Source: Hemicentrotus pulcherrimus
Taxonomy: Eukaryota; Echinodermata; Echinoidea; Camarodonta; Strongylocentrotidae
Assembly: GCA_003118195.1 (NCBI GenBank)
Contig: BEXV01001277.1
Coordinates: 45,785 to 77,530, forward strand
Length of the DNA: 31,746 bases
Direction of reading: 5' to 3'
Shown: in pieces, positions 21,397 through 31,389 of the stretch
Position numbering within the stretch: position 1 is the stretch's first letter
Layout of the letters: each line of letters opens with the position of its first letter
Translations under genes and position numbers: made by a program
Notes under the pieces: generated by a model
Seen by the model: the letters and a program-made list of their open reading frames with translations, nothing else
Databases searched by the model: none
What the model was told of the DNA's origin: nothing

Positions 21397-22169
21397 AGTC
21401 CAAAATAATGGGTTGCATTCTTTACATAAACCTAGCAATTGTTGGTAAACAAAAGCATCTACGCAATTATGATAAGTACTAATTATCGTTACCTAAGAAT
21501 AATAATTAGCATTGCTTCAGTTTATATTTAAGCCTGTTATTACACTGTCGTAATACGACACCATGATATTTTGGCAATACATTGATAAAACATTCGGCTT
21601 GAAAATATTTCAGTAAATGTTATCAATAATTATGACGATTATTTATCTGGTTTAATGTACGATGGGGTGACCAAAGTTCGTGGAGATTAACAAAATATTA
21701 GGAATGTGATATTCGATTCCCGATTTCTCATACTTCTACACTAATGTAATTAGTTCAATCATATTCAAATGGAACGCAACATTTTAGACTACAAGTTGGT
21801 GCAACTAGAATGTTATCGTCAAGAATTCCGGAGATATCGCGATCTCGAAATTCGACGTCGGATCGGAATGCGCTGCAACTGACGAAAATAATTTAGATAA
21901 TTGCATAATTGGCAAGGCAAAATATCACACAATCAGTTGCTTTCACTTTTCATTCACATTTTTGAAGACATCTTCTCTCGATATTAAGATCCCTAGACCC
22001 TTGTACGTATTAAAGTTCAACATTTTTTAGAACCTACGCTAAAGACAGCAACATATGCAGATCCTTTGTCAATATTTTCATAATTTCACATCCAATTCCA
22101 AAGAAAATTTGGTCTCTGGATACTTTCATGTTTCCTTTGGTGGTATCAGATTTTTTTCGAAATCTCTGA

Positions 22170-22175
22170 TTTAAT
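22170..22175 (-). terminator. Weak candidate polyadenylation signal ATTAAA for the phosphatase gene
   Basis: On the - strand ATTAAA occurs about 70 bases after the stop codon. I saw no canonical AATAAA closer to the stop on that strand. Confidence 0.25.
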
Positions 22176-22246
22176 TGTGATAGCGAATTAAGGTCACGCG
22201 CAAGCTATAGTCCAGCTGCAGCAGTCATGTTCGAACGAATTCCACT

Positions 22247-22309
22247 TCATGGAGCTACATCAGAGCAAAAGTAATCCATCAGACAGTCATGAATAAAGAT
22301 ATACTGCGT
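22247..22309 (-). CDS. Phosphatase last exon: Q-loop end and stop
   Basis: Encodes [13 protein letters not shown] and a short tail, then TGA at 22249-22247. The acceptor TTTTCAATTGCAG is strong and joins in phase 0 to LVQTE of the previous exon, completing the canonical QTE.QYIFIHD motif. Confidence 0.92.
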   Translation of the reverse strand, partial: TQYIFIHDCLMDYFCSDVAP

Positions 22310-25300
22310 CTGCAATTGAAAAATAAAATATTGAGGGATTAGAATAGGTATTAGGAATAAACTGGAACAAGAAAGAAGAACAAACGACAACATAAAAAAA
22401 ATACTATTGGCCGTTTTAAAGGTCTTAGTAAGCACAACTATGGTAGATGTGAAATGACGCTCAGAGTCAGACACTTTTGCAGAAATAAATGCTGACCAGT
22501 AACAAATTCAGCATCCACGTGACCGCGCATTTTACTTTCCTACCATGCCTATCGTGCAAGGGGACACCTGCCCCTGGACAACTACCCCGGACAACTACCC
22601 CCTAGTCAAACTACCCCATAGGACAACTACCCCCGGACAACTACCCCGGACAACTACCCTAGACAACTACCCTCGGACAACTACCCCCGGAAAACTATCC
22701 TAGGGGTTAGTTGTCTGGGGTAGTTGTCCGGGGGTAGTTGTCGGGGGTAGTTGTCCTAGGGGGTAGTTTTCCTCGGGGGTAGTCTGGAGGGTGGTAGCCC
22801 GGGTGTAGGTGTCCTAAGGGTTAGTCGTCTTAGAGGGTTGTNGTAGTTGTCCTGGGGGATAGTCGTCCTAGAGGGTGATTGCCCAAGGGGTTGTTGTCCT
22901 AGAGGGTAGTTGTCCTAGGGGGTAGTTGTCCTAGGGGGTATTTGACTGGGTGTGGTAATCCGGGGGTGGATGTCCAGGGGTAGGTATCCCGATACCACGG
23001 CTGAGATAATGCGTATGTCTGACGCGTACGTCGTTTCAAATGAGACGCGCACTACACTGTCTGCTTATTTCTCAACTTACATTCATATTGCCGACCCGTT
23101 TTATAAAACAATTAATTTAATTTTTAATTTCGCAATAATAATTTGTAAAATATCACCTCAGTCTGTACTAGGTAGTTCCTATGCATTCTCATCTCACATA
23201 CGACTCCACAGACATCTACAAAGTCATTATCCTCCATGTGTTGTGTTAGACGGTCCAGTGCTATGTATGTTCCTGTTCTTCCCACACCAGCACTATGAAA
23301 ACGTATTGAAAATAAATGTGATTAAATTGATTAATTTATAAACCCAAGGCAAATGCTGCTTCTGTCATACCTATTCCGATAAAGGCTATTGGAGGACATA
23401 ATAAAAGAGGAAAACATTCAAATACATTGTATTTCTATGGATAAACAATGTAATAGAATTAACTTAACTCTCTCTATTGTATAAATAAGTAAACATACAT
23501 ACATACATATATACTGTACAGCTATTGTTTGGTAGGGTGATGATATAACATTTTTGGTACTGGTTTTGTATCTGTGAGAGCTAACTGAAATATCAAATTA
23601 GTCCTGTGGTGGTTGACGAAAAAAAGACAAGTAAAGAAAAACTAATTAAGACCCGTAGGAGATTTATCAAAATCAGTGCTTTCAGAATTTGAAAAAAAAG
23701 GGCAGAACAAAAATAGAACAAGTCTGCTAGGAGAGACGGCGAAACAAAGATAGACTGCGAAAACGTAAACACAGGAGGGAGAGGTGCGCAAGAATGCCAA
23801 AACAAACAAAAATATTAAAATGCACGGAGAAGGAATGGAAGAACGAAAGAAAAGAAGAGAAAGGGATATCGGGGAAGAAAAAGAAATGTCATTACCTGCA
23901 GTGAACAATAACTGGCTTTATGACACACTTATTGCGGATGCGTTCTCTCACATTCTTCACGAAATCTAGCATAGGTTTTGTCTGTTCGGGGACACCATGA
24001 TCAGGCCAGGAGGTGAACTGTAGCTGAATCACTTCACGTTTCATCTTGTTCTGTAGATTACATGCAAAAATAAAGTAATAAAATGATTTAAGATTGAGTG
24101 GAGTTGTGGCTATGCGACTGCATTGTAAAATAAACTGGACGCGATCAGTAATGATTAATTATAATTGGCATTATGACGTTTTGGAAGCATCAACATGATA
24201 AGAAATTGACCCATGCAGTCACGTGTACTATACACACAAATTTGTACACAAGATAACACACAGATGCCATAAAAGTTTGGTCCAAACACTTCAGCTATTT
24301 CTTGTCATGATTGTTTCCAAGCTTTTCTGGGGACATTTTTTAAATCAATATAATATATTTTTCAAAACTATTAACAGAAGCTTAAAACTCATTTATCGCT
24401 CGTCCCAAAACCTTCTATAAAAGCGCCGACGTTAGATGCTTTTGCGAGAGCTTTCATGGCTTTATCACCTAGAGTCTTGATATAATAATTACAATTATTA
24501 ACCGTATCAGACATCTGAGCAGGGCAATTTTTAAATGTTATTGTCCTCAAGGTTTGTTGGATAAGTCAACACTAAATTACCGGCAAAATTACAATAAATT
24601 AGTCCGCTCAGAAAAGTCAATGGGATTTTGTGTGTAATTTGGCGGGCAATATGGGTTATATAGTAAACCAATGAACAAAATATTTTAGCCCGCTCAGGAG
24701 AGTCAATGGGATTTGTGTGTAATTTGGCGGGTGATATAGGTTATACAGTAAGCCAATGGACAAATATTTTAGCCCGCTCAGAAAAGTCAATGGCAAAATG
24801 CGTGTTAAACTAGTGAGCAATAATGTAGATCCAGTTGAAATTTACATCGCGCATCAGCTACTGTAATTTACATCGCGCATCGCATGTAAGAAAATGCGCA
24901 CTTTGCGCGAACTCCATTGTGACGTAACAATCACACCCTAGGCAAACTGTTTGCAGTGTATCGAAAATCTGTCAAACACTGGATGAACAGTGCTGGTTTG
25001 ACAATGTTTTTGCAACTTCTAATGTTAGGAAACCCTGTGTAGCCTACATAATTTAAGAGTATAAGATAGTAAGAGTTTCTTGTTTGCTCTAGATGTCTGA
25101 TGTGGTTAATAATAGTAATATTGACTGCCTAATTCAGGGCAATACGACTTGTCATATCACCCTCACCTTCGGTTCGGGCGATATATGTCGTATTGCCCAG
25201 AAGGCAGTCAATATTACTTAAATATTGACTGAAGGGTACTGCGAAGCATCAACATTTTCCCACATGTAGTATACCCAATGTAGAATCGTCTTCGCGGATA

Positions 25301-28300
25301 TGTGAATAGTTACTTAGAGATTATTTTAAATACCATGAAAGATTTATGAGATATGAAACCTCATAGGTTTACTCGGTATGAGATACTTTATATCTGTATG
25401 TCAATTTTAAGATTTTTCAGATCATTCTATGGCCGAGATTCCAAGGGTGCGGAGGGCGAAGGGGTGGAATCACCCCCTTTGGCCGAGAGAGCACCAAATA
25501 AAGTAGGTATTTTAGAATTTAAGTGGATTTTCAGCTTCGGGTGAACTTCATCACACTGTTTTTACATGGTACTGTTATTGTCATTTGCTGGACTTGATGA
25601 CAAAGAAAGTACAATCATTTTACCTTTTGCAACATGAACGTCCTGGTTATCCAATGTTCATAGTCGAGCTCTGATTGCAGGGAGACCTCTAAACTACCAC
25701 CGTATGTATCCCAACGACCTTTCTTTTTGGGCCAGTATTGATGGCATTTGTCCTGTAAAGATGGAGGTGGGAAGAATCACGGAAGGATCACCGATAGTTA
25801 CACCATTTTGAACATACCTTAGAATACGATAGCTTTACATTTTTCGTTGGAAAAAAGTGACAGAATGTATAATTTTCCTTCATAAATGAGAACAAAAATG
25901 TCATTTTCATTGTAAGACATATAATGTCAGTTTTCTGTACTTGCTAATTTCGCTACACCGACATGCAATATTACGGAATTCAAAAAACATTTCGTTCCGT
26001 TTTGATCATATGAGGCTGTTCCTTGATTTACAAATACGATTTTAGATGGAAACACAATTATTTCGATTTTACGCACAAAATACATGATCTACATGAGCCA
26101 TAATCTAATCATGAAACCAATGGTTGCACAACTGCGCTCGATCAAAGATGTTATCTTCACATTCTTCAAACAAATCTGTTAGTCCAGGCCATCGGATTAT
26201 AATCGTGTTAGTTCGACTGTTAAATTGAGCTTTTGAACAGAACTAAAGAGGATTTACAAATGTAGCAAGGAATGTCATGGATTTTGTTCTAGGACACACT
26301 AAAATTTAAAATGATGACGACCACATGAATAAAGATGTGGAATAGATTTTCTTTAACAAATGTTAGTTCGCCTTGATAGCAAACATTGCCATTTCCTAAC
26401 CCCTTTATGCCAATCTTGCATTACCTTGCCTCCTTCAACAGTCTTTGTCATCATGACAATGATTGTTGATTTCTTCTCCCAGATCATCCTCCACATGTCA
26501 TTCACTGTTTCCGGTAGAGGTCCTTGACATGCGATATATTCTCTCGGTGAGTTGAACCCTGGTATATAGTTAGCATTGATGTAGTCTGTCTCAGACTTGC
26601 CTTTCAGTACCATCAACTTTACACGAGAGTGTTCATCTGAATGAAATAAAAAGGAAGTTAAGATTTCGCAATCATGTCCTACCTTAAGCAAAATGTGAGG
26701 TGTTGTTGGTGTAGTGGTTCGTTTATTCGACTCTCAATCTAAGGTTTGGGGTTCAAATCCCAACCAGGCACTAGCATCATTTGGCAATACATTAATCCAC
26801 ATTCGACACTCTCTATCCATGTATAAATGGGTACATGGTGACTGCTGGGGTAAAAATAAATGTAGGACCCACAAGAAGAGCAGTATTACTATTTATGAGG
26901 CTACCATGGGTAAATGAGACTTATAGTGGAAGAGTATATGGTTTGTTAAGCAGATGTCTAAAAGCCATAGACAAATATTTTTGCAAGAGCTAAAGGCTCC
27001 CCTTTGTCAGTGGTTATAGATATAGGGAAGGTATTGATAGTGATAAAATAGATTTGAGTCTACTTCGTCAACCGTCCTGGAAGAAGTATTATTCTAATGC
27101 TTCGTATAGCCCTTTGCAGAATACTTCATAGAAGTTAATTGTTGATTAGAAATTATCCATACGACTAAGTGAAATAAATACTCTTAACCAAGCACCTCAA
27201 GAGATTGCCAATTTTTCAAGATACATATTCCTATCAGTTGCTATTAATTCGATAGGGGAAGTATTGCTAGCTTAAGAAAGATCACAAATTGTCGGATGTT
27301 GCTCTGTTTGCTCATTATTTAATTTAAGCCCATCGCACACTACGCAATCTTCCTGCGATCTGATTTACAAAGAAATTACAATTATATTAGTACGGAAATG
27401 TAAAGAACATCATATTTCTGACTTCGGTTCTAAATGAAGATAATACCAACAGCCAAAATTTTGCATTTGTTCCTTCTAATAAGATAACACCCGAATCAGC
27501 TTCAGATCATACACACTCGCACTACTTGCCTGATGTTACTGCAATTCTGGGACGATTTAGCTTTTACTCTTCCAAAGAGCCTAAAATCCATTAACGTTTA
27601 CATGTTATTTGTCATTAAGACCCGAAAACGGATGGTTGTTTAATATATCGTATTATAGTGTGCGGTAAGTTTATCAAAAGGGGTGAATTGCTTGACAGTA
27701 AAAAGAAGTTTTAAGCTTAAGACAAGAGATTTGATAAATCCGACTATCACTCGTATTACTATGATTACTATTTAATTGTAAGTAGCACATACATTGATAC
27801 TTACACGGTAGGATTTTGTTGAATCTATTCTTTGTCTTGTTTACCTCTGCATTGGTTGCCTGGTCCATTCGCACGATGCTGCCCACCGCCTGAATTTCCT
27901 AATTAATTAAAGAGGAATGGTGGCAGTAGTAATAGTCCGATTAGTAATCCAAAAGATAATGGTTTATTAATGTACTTAGCATAGTGTGTACTTACATCAT
28001 ATTCCTCCATCAATCTGTATTCAGAATCTGCTTTCAACCAGTCGTAATGGGTCTTAATATCTGCTAGGAGAACGGGCCTTGTGAGAAAAACAAAGATAAT
28101 AGGCATTTAAGAAGTAGGCATTTAAAGTTAAAAACTTATTTGCCTCTCGTTGAAATTCGGATGAAGAATTCATATTTTGACACATGTTTAGTGGCGCTAT
28201 ACAGCAATTGACGAACATGTATAACATTTCCTAAACTTTGTTAGGTCTTACAAAGTTTTAAAGGCTATTAATTAAATACATTAGAAACGGAGGTTGAAAA

Positions 28301-31126
28301 AGAGAATGAGAAAGTGGTTGAAGGATCTTCAAATTTTGACCCCAGCACAATCATATTTGATGAATAAAGCAGTATGTCTGGGTTTGTAGCAGGATTTCAA
28401 GACACTATAATTATGACAGATATATATTCCAAAAATGAGTGTACTTGTCCATTCAAAGCACACAAACATGTAACTGTCCATTGTTAACTTGTGATCAAAC
28501 ATGATGAATAGAAATTAGAAGATCAACTTCAGAGTATATGTATATATTTCTCAGGCTACTTATTTCAAGTGAAATTTTAGAACATTGAAAGAAACTATTT
28601 ACTAAGGGATACCTGATCTTGTTACTGAAAGCTTTGCAAGGTTTGATTGTGTACGAAGCGAAACTTAGTACTGAAAATGGAGGAAAATCCTTCTTTTACC
28701 TGGAGACTCTATTCTTGTGGATGACGTTCTTTTTCTTTGTCTTAGGTGTCGGTGAAAGCTCAATGTAGCCTGGTAGTAAAACCTCATTGTCAAGTAGACC
28801 CTCTTCGCTGTTCATCATAGTGGATAAATCGATAAAAGATATATTATCTTAAAGGAAGAAAAGTCTCGTTTCTCAAATTGTTCTAAATTTCAGAAATAAG
28901 TAGCAAATTGTGTTGGTCTCACGTCTATGATAATATTTATAACTTCTTCAAACATTTTTAATGAATTTGTTGTTCGGCAATAAGGTGTGCATATTTATGT
29001 AAAATAATAAAGAAGGTATTAATTCATCTTTGGATTACTCACAAGTGCCTTCGCCTCCTTTTTCTGCACACCAGACATACACAAATGACAATGACGATTG
29101 CAATTACGAGCAGGGAAACTATTGTAACTGCGCCGATGATGGGCAAGGGAATTGATGACTCTGTCGCAGAAAAAAAAAAACATCCACAAAACACAACTGA
29201 AAAAACAATCAGTATTTGTATTTGTATAATTAAGCAAAGTCGCTGATAGCGTAGACCAGTATTTTGTTTTACATGAATTTAGCATCTCACTTTTAAGATG
29301 TTACAATATCAAAATGGACTCTTAAACTCTGGCCTGCTTTCGGATATATGGGTTTTTTTCGTTCTCAGTGAGAAGGTGGTCTGGAAAACAATTCTGTCTT
29401 TCCAGAGACTGTTGACTTCAATTGTAAAGATCACTTATATATTTGTGTTTATTAGGAAAAATTCGTTTACATGGTAAATGAATACAGGCCGAAGTATAAT
29501 AACAAATATGAAGACAAAAATGTTGTAATAGAAACAATATTACAAATTGGATAAGTTTGGATATATTTATGATTTCAAAGAATTTTAAGTGCTTAGAATA
29601 TTGATAGCAGTGGGAACCTATTTAGTATAGGTAAACAGGTTAGAGTATGATAGGTGGCGACATCGCCAAATCGGACATGAAAGAAGTATCGAATAAGAAA
29701 CATTAATAATCATGGTTTGTTAACCTTTCTTGAAAAAGCAACTTTACGCCACCGAATAAATCAAGCCTCTCAATCAAGATCTATATTGGGGGAAGACTAT
29801 GTCTATAAAACGCAGGCGAAGCAAATAGAGCCCACGATAAATGACTCCAGTATGACATGTTTCTTGATTTATTTATTTATCACTATTTTATCCGCCTTCC
29901 GTGGACAAAACAATTGACTTAATTAGATTGTACCCTCGAATGAAGTCGCAATTTCTTCCAAATAAAAATGACAGTGGTATACCAAGCTTAATTAGTGGCT
30001 ATGACGATTCAAATCCATTTTTTTTCATCTAATTTCAGAAAGAAAAAAGAAAGAAAAGACAACTACAACAAACTATCTATGAAAAGTACCACTTCCAGCG
30101 TTCTTGGAGTTATAAACATTTTGGTCTGCTTGATAATAATGAGCATTTCTTTTTACCTGAAGTGGTAGGGATATTTGTGGTGGTCGATGCCGTAGTTTCA
30201 TCTATATTTTGACAATAAAAACAACAATGAGATAAAACAGAAGGTTTATGAAGATCACAAGTAAGTCCAAACTTGTCTTGGAGAAGGTTAGTTTATTGGG
30301 TGCATATTGATGATCTAAATCAACAATTAATTTGGCTACACCTTACGAGGCTTGTGGACTCGTAGACTGTTTCAAGCGATCTGAGACGGTTATGAATACT
30401 TAAACAATATTCGTACGCTTCCAGAAAAGTGTTGAAATTGGCTAAAAGATTTATACAAGTGGATCTTTTTTTAATATAATGTCCAAACAGGTGTCAAAAT
30501 CGTCTTCAAATTTTGAATATTTGTTGAGTATAAAAATACATTTAGGTCAGCATTGCAATGTCAAATTACTATCATGAAGAAATTGTAGAAAAGAAAGTCA
30601 TCATTTACCATGAGGTCACAGGTATTCATGGAATAAAAGAAAGTGTGAGAGGGTATTCACGTTCGTGAGTTGCGATAATAGGGACTTTTAGATTTGCACA
30701 ACTACGTGAATTGCTTCGATCGACGTCCTTTTAATGCACTGCCTTGAATGGACGTCACACGTATCAGTCAACGCAAATCTATAAGTACCTAATACCTATA
30801 ATGATATGTGAACTTGATAACAAATATTTTACACTGCTGATAACAAAGAGTAAAATCATATCTGATATACTACCTTCAAGATCGCGAGTTGTTTCAGGAC
30901 CAGACGTTACTACAGCATGGGGATTTCCATTTATTCCAACACCCTGGCTCATATTACTTGCCAGAATATCAATCTAGCTGTATATCCTGAAAGCAAAGCG
31001 GACTAGAAATGTGTGAAAGTCTTTATACCTATTGTTGCTTCGTAAACGCTCATTTCAAGGTGAAATCCTTTGTCTGTTATAGTAGAATCACTGGTGAACT
31101 TCATCCAGCTGGTGGGTGTCATCAAT
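22247..31126 (-). CDS. Receptor-type protein tyrosine phosphatase, CUB - stalk - TM - single PTP domain (5' end outside window)
   Basis: Cell-surface enzyme that removes phosphate from phosphotyrosine in proteins. - strand exons, in order: 31126-31029, 30909-30874 (tentative), 30201-30157, 29160-29043, 28807-28700, 28077-27996, 27898-27805, 26636-26425, 25752-25624, 24050-23896, 23292-23157 and 22309-22247. Phases agree at every join, giving 424 residues of the C-terminal part. They encode the end of a CUB domain, a Thr-rich stalk, a transmembrane helix followed by RKRRRR, a juxtamembrane segment, then one full PTP domain: [53 protein letters not shown] and QTETQY. All catalytic residues are present (Asp of WPD; Cys and Arg of the P-loop; Gln of the Q-loop). 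The protein ends 20 residues into the last exon, so there is no second PTP domain. The signal peptide and other extracellular domains must lie beyond the right edge. Confidence 0.92.
22560..22990. repeat. Large inverted minisatellite (GGACAACTACCCC / GGGGTAGTTGTCC)
   Basis: Units of about 12-16 bases run in one orientation (GGACAACTACCCC, 22560-22700) and then, after a CCTAGG centre at 22699-22704, in the opposite orientation (GGGGTAGTTGTCCTAG, 22701-22990). The two halves are complementary, so the array could form a long hairpin. It occupies about half of the last intron of the phosphatase gene. One base near 22842 is undetermined. The right half matches the array at 1-130. Confidence 0.9.
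23157..23292 (-). CDS. Phosphatase exon: catalytic P-loop
   Basis: The split serine codon joins HC to SAGVGRTG, completing the signature with the catalytic Cys on the previous exon and Arg here. It then runs through [12 protein letters not shown] to [13 protein letters not shown]. The acceptor is CGTTTTCATAG (phase 2) and the donor GAG|GTGATA (phase 0). Confidence 0.94.
23896..24050 (-). CDS. Phosphatase exon: WPD loop and catalytic cysteine
   Basis: Encodes [20 protein letters not shown] onward to VIKPVIVHC; the last full codon is the catalytic Cys. The acceptor is GTAATCTACAG (phase 0) and the donor TGCAG|GTAATG (phase 2). The upstream open frame on the + strand at 23784 is a shadow. Confidence 0.94.
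24088..24245. mobile_element. Diverged, truncated copy of the TTAA MITE
   Basis: Begins TTAAGATTGAGTGGAGTTGTGG and then matches the left half of the intact element in order: TATGCGACTGCATTGT, then GCATCAACATGATAAGAAAT, then a CTATACACACAAA segment. The terminal repeat is degraded and I could not find a right end. It sits 37 bases from a phosphatase exon. Confidence 0.7.
24601..24835. repeat. About 86-bp tandem repeat, two and a half copies
   Basis: Copies begin at 24601, 24687 and 24771 with AGTCCGCTCAGAAAAGTCAA or AGCCCGCTCAG variants and share TGTGTGTAATTTGGCGGG and CCAATG(A/G)ACAAA. The third copy decays after about 30 bases. A smaller duplication follows (24839-24886), with ATTTACATCGCGCATC twice. 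It is intronic in the phosphatase gene. Confidence 0.85.
25114..25218. repeat. 105-bp foldback (nested hairpin) element
   Basis: Outer arms AGTAATATTGACTGCCT (25114-25130) and AGGCAGTCAATATTACT (25202-25218) are a perfect 17-base inverted repeat. Inner arms GGGCAATACGAC (25137-25148) and GTCGTATTGCCC (25187-25198) are a perfect 12-base one. A third pair, ATATCACCC and GGGCGATAT, pairs with one mismatch or G-U wobble, leaving a small tip. It is probably a foldback MITE; no TTAA or TA duplication is obvious. Confidence 0.85.
25624..25752 (-). CDS. Phosphatase exon: KCHQYWP segment
   Basis: 43 codons, phase 0 on both sides, [12 protein letters not shown] to [10 protein letters not shown], the E-loop and central sheet of the PTP fold. 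The acceptor is ATCTTTACAG and the donor AAAAG|GTAAAA. Confidence 0.94.
26425..26636 (-). CDS. Phosphatase exon: substrate-binding region
   Basis: Completes the pTyr-loop (ILPY|EHSRVKL) and carries [11 protein letters not shown] and [16 protein letters not shown], the conserved N-terminal PTP motifs, through [10 protein letters not shown]. The acceptor is TTTATTTCATTCAG (phase 1) and the donor AAG|GTAATG (phase 0). The longer open frame either side is intronic read-through. Confidence 0.95.
26697..26863 (+). mobile_element. tRNA-derived SINE, copy 2 (phosphatase intron)
   Basis: A box TGGTGTAGTGG at 26707-26717 and B box GGTTCAAATCC at 26750-26760, at near-tRNA spacing, followed by CAACCAGGCACTAG. 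The body shares ACATTAATCCAC, GTATAAATGGGTAC and CTGGGGTAAAAATAA with copy 1. It is antisense to the phosphatase gene. No tRNA 3' acceptor end is present, so it is not a functional tRNA gene. Confidence 0.82.
27805..27898 (-). CDS. Phosphatase exon: start of pTyr recognition loop
   Basis: 31 codons plus one base, [18 protein letters not shown] and then [11 protein letters not shown], the start of the PTP substrate-recognition loop. The acceptor TTAATTAATTAG is unusually purine-rich, but the phase and family motif fit. The donor is CCGT|GTAAGT, phase 1. An internal GAG|GTAAAC could act as an alternative donor but would drop the KNRF motif. Confidence 0.9.
27996..28077 (-). CDS. Phosphatase exon: N-terminal helix of the PTP domain
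   Basis: 27 codons plus one base, from [15 protein letters not shown] to LMEEYD. This is the helical lead-in to receptor PTP catalytic domains. The acceptor is GTTTTTCTCACAAG (phase 2) and the donor GAT|GTAAGT (phase 0). Confidence 0.9.
28700..28807 (-). CDS. Phosphatase exon: juxtamembrane segment
   Basis: 35 codons with flanking partial codons, [18 protein letters not shown] then [15 protein letters not shown]. It is cytoplasmic and rich in Lys towards its end. The acceptor GATGAACAG is moderate (phase 2) and the donor CCAG|GTAAAA is phase 2. Confidence 0.8.
29043..29160 (-). CDS. Phosphatase exon: transmembrane helix
   Basis: Starts [12 protein letters not shown], continues through a hydrophobic helix of about 26 residues ([18 protein letters not shown]) and ends with the stop-transfer cluster CRKRRRRH. 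This orients the N-terminus outside and the phosphatase inside. The acceptor TTTTTTTTCTGCGACAG is strong (phase 1) and the donor CACTT|GTGAGT is phase 2. Confidence 0.9.
30157..30201 (-). CDS. Phosphatase exon: Thr-rich stalk
   Basis: 45-nt symmetric 1-1 exon encoding [15 protein letters not shown], probably an O-glycosylated extracellular stalk. The acceptor is AAAATATAG and the donor TCAG|GTAAAA. Being symmetric it can be skipped in frame. Confidence 0.72.
30874..30909 (-). CDS. Tentative phosphatase exon: short stalk segment
   Basis: 36-nt symmetric 1-1 exon encoding roughly [12 protein letters not shown] when the acceptor CCATGCTGTAG is used. The donor GAAG|GTAGTA is acceptable. A longer frame exists upstream ([20 protein letters not shown]), but a phase-1 join there meets a stop, so the longer version does not connect to the CUB exon. 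Confidence 0.45.
31029..31126 (-). CDS. Phosphatase exon: C-terminal end of a CUB domain
   Basis: 98 nt encoding [20 protein letters not shown] then [12 protein letters not shown]. The pattern W/F-x-FTSD-S-x(3-4)-D-x-GF is the conserved last strands of CUB domains, which bind extracellular ligands. The acceptor is GATTCTTACAG (phase 2) and the donor ATAG|GTATAA (phase 1). The rest of the CUB domain lies beyond the window or further upstream unseen. Confidence 0.8.
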
Positions 31127-31389
31127 CTGTAAGAATCAACATTCATTATGACATCAACATTTCAATACACAGTAATGTCATACACTCACAAGAGTGCGTT
31201 TTTTGGTAGGTTTGTTTGTTTTGGGCCTGACTTCTGCGAAATCACGAACATGTAATCATGTATGTAAGCGACCAGGGTAACGTCGGCTGTAAAGTCCTCT
31301 CCGAGAGACTTGGTAATTAATGACTTACCAAAGAGGCACTGGCAAATTGACTTATTGGTTTCGAACCCAAGATCACTGGCCTTTTAAAA
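31127..31389. other. Intron sequence upstream of the CUB exon, nothing seen
   Basis: No further phosphatase exon is recognisable between the CUB exon and the GC-rich minisatellite. Confidence 0.5.

Larger units (their letters stand above)
19601..22246. other. Intergenic, between the convergent genes, no gene seen
   Basis: AT-rich sequence with a (CA)-rich patch at 20690-20720, a (GT)n array at 20869-20935 and an (AAATC)n run at 21376-21396. No coding or RNA gene is supported. The part nearest 22246 is probably 3' UTR of the - strand phosphatase gene. Confidence 0.6.

Noticed and set aside
1..22700. A giant foldback transposon bounded by the minisatellite at 1-130 and the inverted array at 22560-22990
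   Set aside because: The units match in inverted orientation, but the interval holds an ordinary gene and intergenic DNA, and no target duplication can be seen at the window edge.
22952..23341. 129-codon + strand open frame
   Set aside because: It lies antisense to the phosphatase P-loop exon and begins in the minisatellite, so it is a shadow.
26707..26765. Possible functional tRNA gene
   Set aside because: A and B boxes are present, but no cloverleaf acceptor stem or proper anticodon arm can be drawn, and the body continues as a shared SINE sequence.
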